DNA of 64,000 nucleotides, from the NCBI GenBank assembly GCA_002205965.3, contig NADL03000619.1, positions 124,001-188,000 of the forward strand, given 5' to 3'. The notes under the pieces were generated by a model. The model had not been told where the DNA came from. It searched no databases and worked only from the letters and a program-made list of their open reading frames with translations. The stretch is from Kappaphycus alvarezii. Taxonomy: Eukaryota > Rhodophyta > Florideophyceae > Gigartinales > Solieriaceae. The position numbers and the translations under genes are program-made. Of the stretch, positions 1 to 11,383 are shown piece after piece (the first letter of the stretch is position 1; the number at the start of each line of letters is the position of its first letter).

Positions 1-240
1 ATCTATAAACCCAAAGTAGTTCTGTAAAGCGCCATAATTGTCACATATCGATGCTGGGTACATACTCGCTCTCTTGGAAGTAATTTACGAACTTTCTGCT
101 GCCAGTAGTCGATGCCCATTGATTGACATCATACCTTCTAACGCTTCCCGAAAGATCTCAAAGAGGCCGGACCTGCGCCTTCCAAAGAACTCTTCCAAGT
201 CTAACCAACGTGTAGATACAACTAGGGTAGAATCAACTCA
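1..240 (-). pseudogene. HARBI1-like (DDE_Tnp_4) transposase fragment, cut by window edge
   Basis: The minus strand reads in a single frame from about 240 to 1 as RWLDLEEFFGRRRSGLFEIF, a short variable stretch, then YGALQNYFGFID at the edge. This matches the pattern before the first catalytic Asp of PIF/Harbinger (HARBI1, DDE_Tnp_4) nucleases, where a W-D-L-E-x-x-F-G-R-S segment precedes GFIDGT. A TAA at 85-87 and a TGA near 235 interrupt the frame, so this copy is dead. The rest of the catalytic domain would lie outside the window to the left. Family assignment rests on motif pattern only. Confidence 0.5.
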
Positions 241-1105
241 ACCTTTCTAACGATCCTTTCCCACTTTTTAATTCGGCAATGCGACGGCTTGTACGATTCG
301 TGAAACATCACACTTGATAAGCTTAAAGTGGATAAGGCAGTCGTTGTCACCAAATGCATTATAGTTAAACGAAAAGTTAACACTGCTGATGCGATGAGCA
401 CGTGCGCTAATATTCATCTATTCCATAATTTTCTGGTGGCACTTGCTCCCTAACGCCAGAAAAGCGGCTATTTCGAAAAGTGGGGGTCAGAAGACCGGCG
501 CTTTCGTATTCTTAAGGTGCAAGTTGCGACTCCAAGTTGGACTGCGCGAGAAGCAAAGGCTGAAGGAGTAAAATCACGTTGAAAAAACATGGTGGCGGTG
601 TGTACTGCCTTGGATGGCCTTGTAAAGTAATACTAAAGAGCTCAGGGCGCGCACGGAAATCATACGCACAAATGTGATGAACGCGCAGCGCCGGTGACCA
701 TTTGAGAACAGTGGTACGATAGACACTCAAAGCCGCCGTAGGGTGTGGGGGATGCACTACCTTAGGACAATAGGGCATGATTTTTCGTTTCTAATTTTGC
801 AGTAAAGTACAGTACAGTACGATATGCTGAGAATTTTTATACCGTAGACATGTCTCCTATACCGCCTGCACGGCCAAAGCGTGTTGGCGGCTACCGAAGG
901 GTCACTAAAAATCTGCCCTTTTTGACTACTTGTATGAAGCTTTTTGTTCACAGCTTTCTACGTTGTCAGATACTGTACTCTAGAGTTATTATTAATTATT
1001 TTGTAGAGTATTTTATTTATTTATTTTTAATTATTGTCGGCCTTGCGGCGTGTGGCTCAGGAACGTTCGGCCACACCCGAGATTGCCATACTGTCGTGAG
1101 ACCCG
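241..1105. other. non-coding stretch, no gene recognised
   Basis: Short overlapping reading frames occur on both strands, but none shows a recognisable domain or consistent coding character. A cluster of GTACAGTACAGTAC-type motifs lies at about 800-825. The segment ends at the outer end of the 3' LTR of copia-1. Confidence 0.4.
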
Positions 1106-1470
1106 TGGTTTTGCGGCGCGTGTTCCTTGCGACGGCGATCGGCGCGATATTGTAGAAGACGTTAATGTAAAGGTTGTATATTGAGAAGGGCCAGGGCAGA
1201 AGCCTCGGCGATGCAGCGAACTGTATTGTAGTAAACGTTGTTATACTTCTCTGATGGGGCCGTCTCAGTCGGGGCAAGAGGGCGGCACCATCGACAATAT
1301 GTCTTGTAGGCCACCCGCGCACCCAGCGAGCCATACCGTGACCGGGTATTGCGGGATGACAATTTCAATACAGTACTGTATACGGTAAAGTAGTAAGTGC
1401 CATTACAGTGTCATCAACAGTACAGTACTGTGGTAAGTACCGTATTCGACGTACAGTATCGAATTTAGCA
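1106..1470 (-). repeat. 3' LTR of copia-1
   Basis: It aligns along its length with 7701-8059, sharing landmarks such as GAGAAGGGCCAGGGC and CCGTCTCAGTCGGGGCAAGA. On the element strand it starts TGCTAAATTCG and ends AAAACCA. It contains several ACAGTACTGTA motifs, the same motif that is dense near the host genes. Confidence 0.75.
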
Positions 1471-1555
1471 CTCCCCCCATTGGCATCAAGTGGTGTGCGG
1501 TACACACAGTAGAAACATTTGAAATTTCAATCGGGCGGGAAAGTAGTCAGCGCAA

Positions 1556-2915
1556 TTGAGTGATTGGGTCAAAATGCAGGTGAATAGGTGGGAAAGTGCA
1601 GACCTTATTTCTCTTGCCGGGTGCGTCACGTTTGTCGCTCTAGCATACAGCTGTGTTGAGCGAGGAGCATTTTCTTTCTTTATCGCGAGCGGCGTTAAAA
1701 ACGAATTGCGAGAGATGGCAACGAGATTAACAGCAGAAGTTTCTGCAGTGGTGCACGCGGAAGTAGCCAAAAGCCCAAGGGTATAGGCTGAATTCAAGGA
1801 GTCCCTGAGGAGTGTGTTCGTCGATAGTAGCGATGATGAGGCGGTACCTGTGAATCGTGTTAAAAGGGCACAAGGAGGAAGTAGCAGTACTTCAAAAGCC
1901 AGAGGGTCGCCCAGGACAAACAGTGGTGGGAGTAGGGAGCATGTTGGTGGGCCGAATGCGGATAATGCGAGTCGAAGTGGCATGGGGACAGCGAACCAAG
2001 ATGTGATGGACTTCGACGATGAGGAAATGGGGGGCGGTAGTATAACAACTTTTGAAGTTGACGCGGTACTCGGGAGTGATGAGGAAATTGGAGGGAAGAA
2101 GTTTCGAAAAGGAGGTGGTGTGGATGCATGGCCAATGTAAGTGACAAGTGGTTGTACTTTACGATCCTTGGGTCTTCGTTGTCACCGCCGTCATGCACAG
2201 CGTGGGTCATTGCCTTTGCGACACAGGAGATATATGCCGCTCCAGGTAATTCAGCTCCACGGCATTTTGTAGTGCCTCCGTATCGTCCTACGAGATCGCA
2301 AGGACACGGTATGTTGCAGTACGAAAGACTGGCTTTGGGATGCATGAAGGACTTCTATCGACGGAACCCCGGAGTGGGAGTGGTTACGTTGGTCCTGGAG
2401 CTCCCGAAGGGAACCCTACGCTCCGTAGACACTTTGACAGAGGTGCAGACGGTCTTCTCATCGGGGTAAGTGGCACACTTGATTGCGTCCCAGCTTCAGT
2501 TGTCAACGGCGTAAGTTATCTTCTTGGTGAGGACGTGGCCGAAAGGGCGGAGGCTTACAAGTGCCAGACAGGTGCACATTTTCGAGTGCTTGGGCAGGTT
2601 GCGGAAATTCTACACAGGATTCACCATGGACTGAATTTGGGGATGAACTATAAAAGGCAGGAGTTTTACGCGAAGCCTCGCAAGGACCCTTTTAATCGCG
2701 GTAGTACTGCGTTTGTCATCATAAGCAGGTACCAGTACGGTGTATGGATGGTCCGCTTGACGCAGGTGGTATAGGATTGTCCGCGCATCGACCATTGCGT
2801 GGCTGTGGATGCTCGAAGGGGACTAATCCTTGATAGCGCGGAGCGATATCCGATTCGGCTAATGGCGGAGACTCAGAGATGTGTGGTAGTCCAAAATCAT
2901 CAAAGTTGGAGGTAG
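1556..2915 (+). pseudogene. antisense accessory ORF of copia-1, cysteine peptidase-like C-terminus
   Basis: This plus-strand reading runs against pol and ends about 30 bp from the RNase H end, inside the LTR pair. Part one (1556-2140, one in-frame TAG at 1784) has a hydrophobic stretch (GCVTFVALAYSCVE) followed by an acidic Ser/Gly-rich linker. The frame shifts near 2130 and again near 2460. Part two contains GTLDCVPASVVNGVSYLLGE, a candidate nucleophilic Cys followed by a helix. After one TAG at 2772, in the same frame, comes DHCVAVDARRGLILDSAER, a candidate His followed by Asp. This Cys...His...Asp layout resembles papain- or OTU-like cysteine peptidases; the exact family is unknown to me. 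It may be a captured gene or an element-specific antisense ORF. Confidence 0.45.
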
Positions 2916-2947
2916 CAGAAGTGATGCAACATGTACTCAAGTAATCT

Positions 2948-4749
2948 TCAAGTTGCATCTACGCTACGAATAATCCATTTTTCAGGATTTACTTCTAGCT
3001 CTCCAGTGGATACGACTTGACGGAGTAAAGTTTGCGCCATGGGCTTTTTCAGGCCGTAGGCAATGTTTTGTTGACTGAAGGCTTCTTTTGCAGCGGCCAT
3101 ATCTAACATCATGCATTTCCCAGACGTGAGGGATCCCTTTGATATGAAATAGAACAGGATTTTTCTGTCCGTTAGAAGGTTGACAGGAACGGGCCGAAGC
3201 AGCCTGGTTTCCAGCTCTTGAATGAAGGCGATGGCGATGTCAAACATGTCGCTGAATGCTTTTACTTCGAAAGACATCGCAGATCGTGTAACTCGGCGAG
3301 CCATGTAAGAATTGAACGGTAGCGGAAGGATTTTGTTGGTCGCGTCACCCAGGAAGACAATGTGTCCAAGTTGAGAGGAGAGATCTCGGTTATCAGCGAA
3401 TTATGAATTGGAGAACCCAACCACTCGCAAGGTCTGCGTATCAAGCTTGTCGATCCGTAGCTGGACAGGGTTGTCGACTGCGTACTTGATTGACTTTTTT
3501 AGACGGCGAATAGTACATGCACATTCTTTGTGGAATTGCTCCTCGGTAACCTGAGCCAGTTGGAATATTTCAAAAAGGCAGTCGGAGCGAGAGTTAGCAA
3601 GCCACGCGGGTTTCATGCGCATAGATCGGAACTGCGCGAAGGAGGAGTCAGAGGGAATGCATTCCAGTTTCCTTAGATAATGGCTTTGGTCGACGTAGAA
3701 TGACCTGTCATATTCTTTTCCAGCAACAAATCCAGTAAATACGGCGGGTAGGGTTTCGTCGTCTTTCATCTCGAATTTATCGCGGGTGAGGTCGACTTGT
3801 TTACATAATTACGCGTCACCACAGCGCATGAGGTTTTCGACGTAAATACCACTCAATCCTTTCATGACGCTGTCTTTCAGCATGTAATACAAGGCGGGCT
3901 CAATGCGGAGATGCGGTATACCCTGCTCCTCTCGGTGATGCTTGTCTAAAGTGGCATGCCATAAGTCTCCGGCATCACAGAGGCCGTAAAGAGGACGGAG
4001 GAGCTGGAGGAATTGATCTGGCGGAAGTTCAAATTCCGGCGCAGGCTTTTCGATGAATATGTCTCGAGCAAGGGGCTCTGTGGACTGGAGATACGCTTGT
4101 GTAGTGTCCGCGGTCCAAACGTCGAAGCCGAAGATAGCTGCGAGGCCGAGGAGTAGGCGCACGGATTGGGCTTGGAGCGTAGTGGAAGAGTGCACGAGAG
4201 GGTGCTTAATCTTATCACGGTGTCCACCTATGACGTAGCGTGCTTTGTACTAACCTTTCCATCGATGGTGGATTTAAGGGATATAATGAAGCGACCAGGA
4301 AGGATGTTCGCGTCGGACTGGACTTCCTCTCGTAGTATTATATTGAATGTACCACGCTTGAGTAATCCAAGCACTTCAGCCTTCTTTGCGTCTGTCACTT
4401 CTTGGCCAATGGCACGAGGATCGGAGGGGTCAATGACCTCGGTCGCGAGAATGATATCATCGATTGGGGACTTGAACTCGGTAAGACCGGAATTAATGTC
4501 AATCAGCAGGGTGTGAGCAAGGGTCTCTAGTGCGAGATACGGTTTGATTTGCGTAATGTTGAATGGCTTCGGGGAACCAATTTGAACGTCCTGGACATAG
4601 ACGAGTTTCTTGTCAGGGTCGAAGCTGTCGACATCGAATGGGCCAATCCATTCTGTGATACGGTTGGAAACGATCTTCTCACGCCAAACTAGTAATTTGT
4701 CTCCGGGTTGGTAGGCACGGTCGCAAGCCGGAGGGACGGAGTGCTTCAA
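2948..4749 (-). pseudogene. copia-1 reverse transcriptase and RNase H remnant
   Basis: On the minus strand from 4749, an integrase-to-RT linker (start of RT near LLKRGTFNIILREE) leads to the RT core at 4195-3809 with TADTTQAYLQS (first catalytic Asp region) and FLQLLRPLYGLCDAGDLWH. The usual YVDD box reads YVEN, so polymerase activity would be lost. The RNase H part follows in two frames, 3769-3401 (FAQFRSMRMKPAWLAN) and 3304-2948 (RRVTRSAMSFEVKAFSDMFD). At least three frame breaks occur. The architecture follows fungal and algal copia-type polyproteins rather than the classic plant copia seen elsewhere in this window. Confidence 0.7.
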
Positions 4750-4893
4750 GGCGGGTTTTGATCCTCAAAGCTGCCATGTGCCGTTCCATTTCCAGACGGG
4801 AAAGCGTGGTAACATCAGAGCGTGGTTGAAGTGTAGGGCATCCGAGACGTGATTCAGAGCATTCAGAGCGTGTAGATAGCTGAGGGAATTGAC

Positions 4894-6141
4894 TTAAAGC
4901 GAGAGCTGAGAGGACGAGAATTCTGGGCCTAATGTGTCGTTCATGGCTTTCACGGCACACGCCAAAGCAAGATGGTTGTCAATGCTCGGATTCTCGGCCT
5001 TTATCCTACGGAAAGTAGACCGGAGCGGCTCATGATACCGCTCACCAAGTCCTAGACTGGAATGGGCTTCAATTCCGGTGGGAATGACTTTGACGTCGGC
5101 GAGGTTGGCGAGATGAATAAAGTTGCGCCCAAAAGCGTATCTTTGATCTGTTAGGATCTTGTTGGCAAGGCTAGTGTAGATGATACTCCAACACTCAATC
5201 ATTTCCTGCCAGATATGCTCGGTGGAGACGTTGTTGAGAAAGCGGGCGGCGCCAAACTTGGTACCCTCATCGACAATGTGAAGGACGGGGGTGCTACCAA
5301 TGTACGTGATATCGAGGAAGACCCGTTCTTTAAATCGGACCTTCTCGGCGCGAAGAGATGCGCGGGAACGAGTCGGTGCACGCTGAATCCTTTGGCAAGG
5401 ATCACATCGCTCGGATATATCTTTGAATGTCTTGAGGTTCCCTGGAGTAAGTTCATCCGGGCGGGAGCGCGAGATGAGATTGAAGAGCTTTTGGGCACTA
5501 GGATAGAAGAATTGGCGGTGCAGGCGGGCAAGTCGGGTCCTTGTGAAGTGAATATGCGTAGAAAACTGAAGGGGGACGTACAAATGATTGCTTTGAGAGC
5601 GCCTCATCAGGACGAACCACTCGTCGATGAACACCAGGCGGACGTCTTCAAGTGTATGAGGGACGCGGTGGGCAAAGCGATTCGAAACGGTGCATGGGGT
5701 GAGAGACTCTCTGTCCATTACGTCCGTGCAGAGAAGAGCAGGAATGTCAGCATAAATGATATCAAGGTCTACAAATAGGCGGGGAATGCAGGGAGGAGTT
5801 TGGAGCGGGAGAGAGAATCGACCGCGGGATTCGTAAGATGCGTCTACGAAACGGAACTTGTTTTGTGAAGGAAGAATCTTCTGAATGTGAACATCCATGG
5901 CCGTGAGGATGCATTTCAGCTCCTTTCGACCAAGGACGGACTTGGAGGAGCCAATATCGCCAACGAATCTCAGAGGGTGGCGTTGGTAAACTTCTTTGGC
6001 AAGCTCCCGAATGCAGATATCCGTCATATGCATCTCGGTTTCATCATCTGCATCGTTGGAATGCTGAGGAGTTCCACCTTCAAGAACAGAGGGTTCATCG
6101 ACGTAGTTAACGAGTTCGGGAGGCGTCGCTCGGCTGGTCAT
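4894..6141 (-). pseudogene. copia-1 integrase (open reading segment)
   Basis: A 415-residue open stretch. The N-terminal part is a poorly conserved protease/linker region. An HHCC-type zinc module follows (HRQFFYPS... ending CDPCQRI), then a DDE core with DITYIGSTP (first Asp), ILTDQRYAFG (second Asp) and GLGERYHEPLR (Glu). A host-type chromodomain is not seen. It lies between gag and RT on the same strand, as in Ty1/copia. The segment itself is uninterrupted, but the flanking domains are in other frames, so the polyprotein cannot be made. Confidence 0.7.
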
Positions 6142-6230
6142 GGCTTTCTTTGCGGACAGATTCCGCAGTAAGGTGACTCACTGGGCACTTGATCATGACG
6201 GCAGCAAGGTAGTGGACATAAGTATCCAGG

Positions 6231-7565
6231 TCAGCAGCTTCGATCGGTTACATTGGTTCGATAAAGTGCGTAAAGTTGGAGAAATTGTCCTGCGAGGAGT
6301 AGTGATACGAAGTTGTTGAACGAATATCCCTGGGAAGTGATGCTTTGGGTCGGTATACGGGACCAGCTTTGGAACTCGGAAACAGCCTTTCGAAGATAAT
6401 CACTCTTATGAGCGTCCGAACGGAAATCAGGAGGGCATTGTGGAAGAAGCTCGTTAATATGATCAACTACTTTGGTCAGCCCAACCGAAATATCAGAGAA
6501 ATCGTTGTTGCTCATGAAACTGTGCAGTCGTAGAGTTTCGAGGGATCCTTTCAGGTGAAGTTGACGGGCGTCGCTGACATATTAAGCTACCATGACATGT
6601 ACCATCTCACCGTAGGACATGGATTCGTGGCAGTTGTCAAAGAAAAACTTGCGGGTCGCGCCATTGAAAGTGTGAATGAAAAAATCGGCCTTCTGAGACG
6701 GGGAAAGTCCGTACTGACGAGCCGCGACATTGTACATCTTCAAAGTTTCGTTGATATCCTGTGACGAATCTCCCGAGAAGCGCATGTAGTTGAACATTTG
6801 CTGAATGAAATTTGCCTTGCGGGAATCATCAAGGTGACCAGCGTCTCGAGAGCGAGGAGCATTAAGATCTGTCGTAGGTTGAGACGAGCGAGCGACATCA
6901 TCGGCGTAGTTGGGCAAAGGCACAGCTGGGACAGGCTTTACAAGGAGTGGGACATTGGAAGGACGAATCCCTTGCCGAACAGGTTTGGTTGGATTCGGAG
7001 TAACCAACTCTGGAGGGGTTGATCCGCTGTCGAAGCTGTTTGGACTCACATCACCGGAATGAATACCACCGGGGCGCTGAATCGGGGCATCTTTCATGTC
7101 CTTATACTTTCGAATAACCGAGAGAGTGAACTCTGTAGTGCGGCCCATGAAGAAACAGAGCCAAGCGAATGGCGACATTCGCTTTTCATTCCTCTCAGAA
7201 CTCGTTAGGAGTAGTGCCTGCATAACGGGCTCAAGGATTATTTGGAAAGAGAAGAAGTCGGCGACTTGGATCAGAACGGTAAACGGGGAGATCGCTGAAC
7301 TGTAAAGGGTTACGCCGAAGAAAACATGGGCGGGAGGGAGCATGTCACGGAGGTCCTCGGCTACCTCTTCACCATAGGGCGGATTCCAAACACTTGACGG
7401 TCCGGGCCCCCCATATTCTTCGGAGTCACGAAGGAAGATTTCCAAAGTCGACTTGGCTGCCAGCACCAATGCAGCAGAGTACTCATCCTTGATTGTAGCA
7501 GTCTTGATTTTCTTCAGTATCTTGCGAACTTTGGCCTCAAACGAGCTGATAGTGATCGGTAGCAT
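6231..7565 (-). pseudogene. copia-1 gag remnant
   Basis: A 327-codon segment begins at 7565, about 135 bp inside the 5' LTR. Its first third is unassigned. Its C-terminal part (FIQQMFNYMRFSGDSSQD, then FNGATRKFFFDNC) resembles the capsid region found in gag of copia-like elements of fungi and algae. A second segment (6515-6231) continues gag-like sequence in another frame with FNNFVSLLLAGQFLQLY. No zinc knuckle was found. Position next to the 5' LTR and on the same strand as integrase supports the call. Confidence 0.5.
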
Positions 7566-7700
7566 GATGAGCGACGGTTAAGGCGAACTTGATGGCTGTA
7601 GATCGGTACGATAATTGAAAGGCAAAGCGTTGGCGAAAGAAAGTGCGAAGTGGAACTGATGGTATGGGGCCTGAAAAGACGAGCCTCGATGTGACAGACG

Positions 7701-8059
7701 TGTTTTAGCGGCGCGTGTTCCTCGCGACGGCGATCGGCGCAATATTGTAGAACACGTTAATGTAAAGGTTTTTTATTGAGAAGGGCCAGGGCGGACGCCT
7801 CGGCGATGCAACGGACTAGATGGTAGTCAAGTTGCTATACTTCTCCGATAGTGCCGTCTCAGTCGGGGCAAGAGGACGGCACCACCGACAATATGTACTG
7901 TAGGGCACCCGCGCACCCAGCGAACCATGCCGTGACGGGGTACTGCGGGGTTCCAATTTCATTACAGTATACGATGCAGTAGTAATTACCATTACAGTGT
8001 CATCAATAGTACAGTACAGTAGGAAGTACGGTATTAGACGTACAGTATCGAATTTAACA
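7701..8059 (-). repeat. 5' LTR of copia-1
   Basis: Direct repeat of 1106-1470. On the element strand it begins TGTTAAATTCGATACTG and ends GCCGCTAAAACA. The start of gag is about 135 bp downstream. A primer binding site could not be identified with confidence. Confidence 0.75.
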
Positions 8060-8162
8060 CATACAATCAGTGCTGGCCGTTGGTGGAAGGGGGACGGGGA
8101 GACAGGATACGAAGACGGAAACCACCCCTCCAGACAATAGTGTCTATCAGTCATGGCACTGT

Positions 8163-8202
8163 CCTCATATGAGGCACACTTTGCCCTCATATGAGGACAA
8201 AA
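8163..8202. repeat. pair of CCTCATATGAGG palindromes
   Basis: Two perfect 12-bp palindromes CCTCATATGAGG lie about 13 bp apart, and with GTCC/GGAC flanks they form an inverted repeat. A related sequence (TCCTCATATGATGACA) occurs at 11290-11307, just beyond the piggyBac-like element, so they may be terminal or subterminal motifs of that family. This link is inference. Confidence 0.4.
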
Positions 8203-8371
8203 AAATAGGAAGTACTGTACTGTGGTAGTCAAATATTTTTTTTGGTCCAAATATTTATTAGTAAAAGAGTTGCACTGTAAGTAGTTCGTTACAGTAGTGT
8301 TCGACTGACCGACATGGTTAACTTTATGGCATCAGTAGAACGGGTGTCTGCTGCAGGATCCGACTATACTG

Positions 8372-8644
8372 CTAGCTAAGTGCTAACCGGGTGGTCCACG
8401 TCGCCCACGTGCAGCGACATACGCGATTCAATAGATTGTGCACTCGACGACCAGATTGTGTTACTAATGCGCCTATAAATCCGATTGCGGATAACTTCTG
8501 TCGACGTGTGAATTTGTCAGCAATGCGAGGCACCAGTCCCTCTATGAAGCGGATGGTTTCGGGGGAAGGGGAACCCAAGGAATCAAAGGCCAGCGGTTGA
8601 AATTCGAAATCAGGGGCCTGTGTAGGGACATACTGAAGATGCAA
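8372..8644 (-). pseudogene. LINE-type ORF C-terminal fragment (copy 1)
   Basis: A 90-residue minus-strand frame with PLAFDSLGSPSPETIRFIEG and LVPRIA, closely matched by the frame at 19384-19659. This pattern resembles the tail of algal non-LTR retrotransposon polyproteins, where a nuclease-like domain ends in F-x-P-L-x-x-D-S-x-G. Both copies keep similar 3' flanks and lack upstream RT, as expected for 5'-truncated LINE insertions. The family call is tentative. Confidence 0.4.
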
Positions 8645-8693
8645 TAGTTTCCAACTTTATATACTCCAAGTCACCTCCTCACATCCATCACTG

Positions 8694-8770
8694 GAATGGT
8701 GGCCTATGGTGCGAATCGTAGGTTGCTGACCCAGAGATCGTGAGTTCGATTCTCGCTGGTCTTCTGTAAG
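8694..8770 (+). other. tRNA-like sequence or SINE head, not a functional tRNA
   Basis: The segment has an A-box-like TGGCCTATGG, a D-stem pair GCCT/AGGT, and a perfect T-arm (GTGAG-TTCGATT-CTCGC) with a good B box. The anticodon stem does not pair and the acceptor ends (GGAATGG versus TGGTCTT) are not complementary. It is therefore a tRNA pseudogene or the head of a tRNA-derived SINE. Confidence 0.35.
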
Positions 8771-9027
8771 AAGTCCGAAAATTCCAACGGGAACTCGACT
8801 GGTTGTGAAAAAGCTGTTGTCTCAGTGCGCCATTAGGCATCCACTTGAACATGAGAAAGAATAAGGTGACATCTCATAAAGGGATAATTCAGTAGGACAT
8901 AGACGGCAGCTAACTTCGCAAGTCAGATGAACAAAGTAAACCAGTAGGGTGCTTTAGAAATAGAACTCATCGATCAATTTTAACTTTTGTAACAAAAAGT
9001 CACACCAATTTATATAAACTTGGAATC

Positions 9028-11102
9028 CTATTTGAGATCCATATGATGTTTCTTGCGCACGTAGTCCATGAAGAAACACCTTTTTGTGCTCGTGTGACAG
9101 ATATAAACATCACCAAGGCCGTTTTCACGGCGAGTAGAACAAAGAAATTTTGACTTACTGAGCTTACAAACTCGACAACGACATTGGTAAGATACGTTAG
9201 TATACTCACCATTACTCAATTTCCTCTTCTTTTTGGTTACAGCAAGATGAGTTCCAATCCCTGAAACAGGGTCCAACATCTCTTTGTCATCCTCATTTTG
9301 TAAGCAGTTAGATGCCCTACGTGATATCGAATCAAACTTGTTCTCAATGAGTTCTTCGGCAAGCATCTCATAAAACTTGGATTGTGATAAGCAGAGTCTT
9401 GGACCAAAAAAATGCTGATACAGTAAAAATGAATCAAATATTAGGATCAACAGGAGAGAGGAATTGATCCTGAGCGACCAATCTTTGACTTCCAATTTCT
9501 TCTCAATTCCAAGGGTATCTTGGCTACATCTATTGCGGCGATCGATTTGAGAACACGTGTCGTAGTACCTCTCCACAACATCTGGCACTGCAATCTCGAA
9601 TAACACTTTCCTTGTCTCGCCATCCACAGTTCTCCATCTTTCCCTACAAATTGGGTTCCCTGATTCGTTGTATGGCAACTGCTAACGAAATATCTTCGTT
9701 CTCTATCCATCCAAAACATAGCCATTAAAGATTTGTTGGTGTCAGTATTCTTCGAAACCATCGAGATATGATCTCTGCGCTCCGTGAGCTCCTCTGATGA
9801 CAAATGTTGCATCGGAAATTTCTTAACCGCATTCTTGACCACACCAATAAATATTGTTCCATATCTCATCAAGGCTTCCGCAGTTGACACCGATGCAAAA
9901 AATGAATCCCCACATACGACGCGACCTGTCTTCAGCCAAGGTTGAACAAGGCGAAGTGTAAGTGCGGTGGTGTGACAGAATTGCTCCGTGAAGTCACTCC
10001 GAAGGCCACCCGTTTTCCCCATCACGAGCTCCAATCTCAACATTATTCCAGACTGATCACATGCAGAAGACTTCAATTCGCAGCCATTCTCGGGCTTTCT
10101 TTCATAAGCAACGTAATGTGGGAGTCCTTTCTTGATCCAATCTGCCCGAAGACCGTACCATCTGCTGATACTTTCATCGACGCAGATATGAGAAGATGGC
10201 GTGACATGTTGCCTGCGGTGGTCATTAATGGCCTTCAAAAATCCACTTACCAGAGACCACCTCGAGTCATCCAAGGGCATTTTCTCCCGTTCAAAAGTGT
10301 ATCTGAGGCAAATGTTTACCAGAATCAGCTCAAAACTTCTACGTAACATGATCTTTCCAAAGCTCGGTGCTGGAATGTACTTCGATCCAGATTCACTCCA
10401 GAGGTCGCAGCGGTTTGAAAATGAAAACCTTGTCATTAGTATGAGAATCAAAAAGAACTTCAATATCTTTCCTGAAGAGACGGGATGATTTTCAATGGCA
10501 TCCAATCCACCATTTTTAAGGTCACGCATGATGTTAAGGTGAAGAAGTGGAAACATGCTCATAATGCATTCAAAAGGCTATAAATCTCGAGGAGCACAAC
10601 CATACGCGAAAGTATTACCAGAGTAGCCAATTATTTTGCAGCTTCTTCCGGACACATTTTCATTAATAGGTGTGAGAACCTCCTGATTGGTCCATGATCG
10701 TCCATGAGACAAAACAGGTGCATCTGATTGATACGCTGTGGAATCATTGGAATTCCCATTCGATGCCGGCGAAGACGGTTGAAGAGCGCCCAAACCTTCA
10801 TGTACCGCTTCGTTTGGCAATTGAGAGGTTCCTTTCTCCACTACAACGTCTGTTGGAGGTAATCCCGATTTGATTTTGACAATCTTCAACGTGACGGTTT
10901 TGAGACGGTCACGTATCTTCCAGCTTGCCTCCACTGACTTCATCCTTCGATCTCTTACAATATCGATGTGCACGGCAATGACGGTTCCAGCGACCAATTT
11001 CGCCTTCCAAGCTGACCCCTACAAGCGCTTACATTCCGCAGCTGACGTAACAAGGAAAGCACGGCAGTGAATGGGATTTCCTGGAACGGTTCGTGGATCC
11101 AT
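9028..11102 (-). pseudogene. piggyBac-like transposase, copy 1 (broken)
   Basis: The minus-strand coding remnant starts at about 11102 (ATG GAT CCA). It meets a TAG shortly after LVTSAAECKRL, continues at 10997-10578, shifts frame to 10562-9447, and shifts again near 9680 to 9678-9028. The DDE domain (DDE_Tnp_1_7) keeps CVDESISRWYG, VVCGDSFFAS and MFWMDRERRYF, covering the three acidic positions. The DTCSQIDRRNRC block precedes DWSLRINSSLLL as in piggyBac-derived proteins. The C-terminus is Cys/His-rich (CRCRVCKLSKSKFLC ... YICHTSTKRC), a zinc-binding targeting module typical of the family. Copy 2 at 44866-48506 aligns throughout. No clear TTAA-flanked terminal inverted repeat was found. Confidence 0.75.
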
Positions 11103-11383
11103 TTTTGTGAAAATTGAGGGGGAAATCAATGGGTATCGCGTCAGGGAAAGATGTTTCTGCGTTGAGCAGAGTAGGAATTCTCGAAAAGTTTGTTTTGATC
11201 GAGTATCTACATGTTAAAAAGAGTGCATGGGAACAAAAAAATGCGGCTAAAAAAATTTTGTATTTAAGAAAATAGTTGTTGAAAGTTGTCCTCATATGAT
11301 GACAATGGTCCAATAGACACTAGGAGGGTCGCCAACACTTTAAAAAGTTTACTTCTCCAACCCTATCAGAGCGAATCGACCTC

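Larger units (their letters stand above)
1106..8059 (-). mobile_element. copia-1: complete but degenerate Ty1/copia-type LTR retrotransposon
   Basis: Two direct repeats of about 360 bp (1106-1470 and 7701-8059) bound minus-strand gag, integrase, reverse transcriptase and RNase H remnants in that order, which is the Ty1/copia order. A purine run (AATGGGGGGAG on the minus strand, just right of 1470) sits where a polypurine tract should precede the 3' LTR, fixing both orientation and the inner LTR border. LTR ends read TG...CA. Flanking 5-mers (acccg and catac) do not match, so target duplication is lost or the ends have rearranged. All ORFs carry stops or frameshifts. Unusually, about 1.4 kb carrying an antisense ORF lies between RNase H and the 3' LTR. 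Confidence 0.8.
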
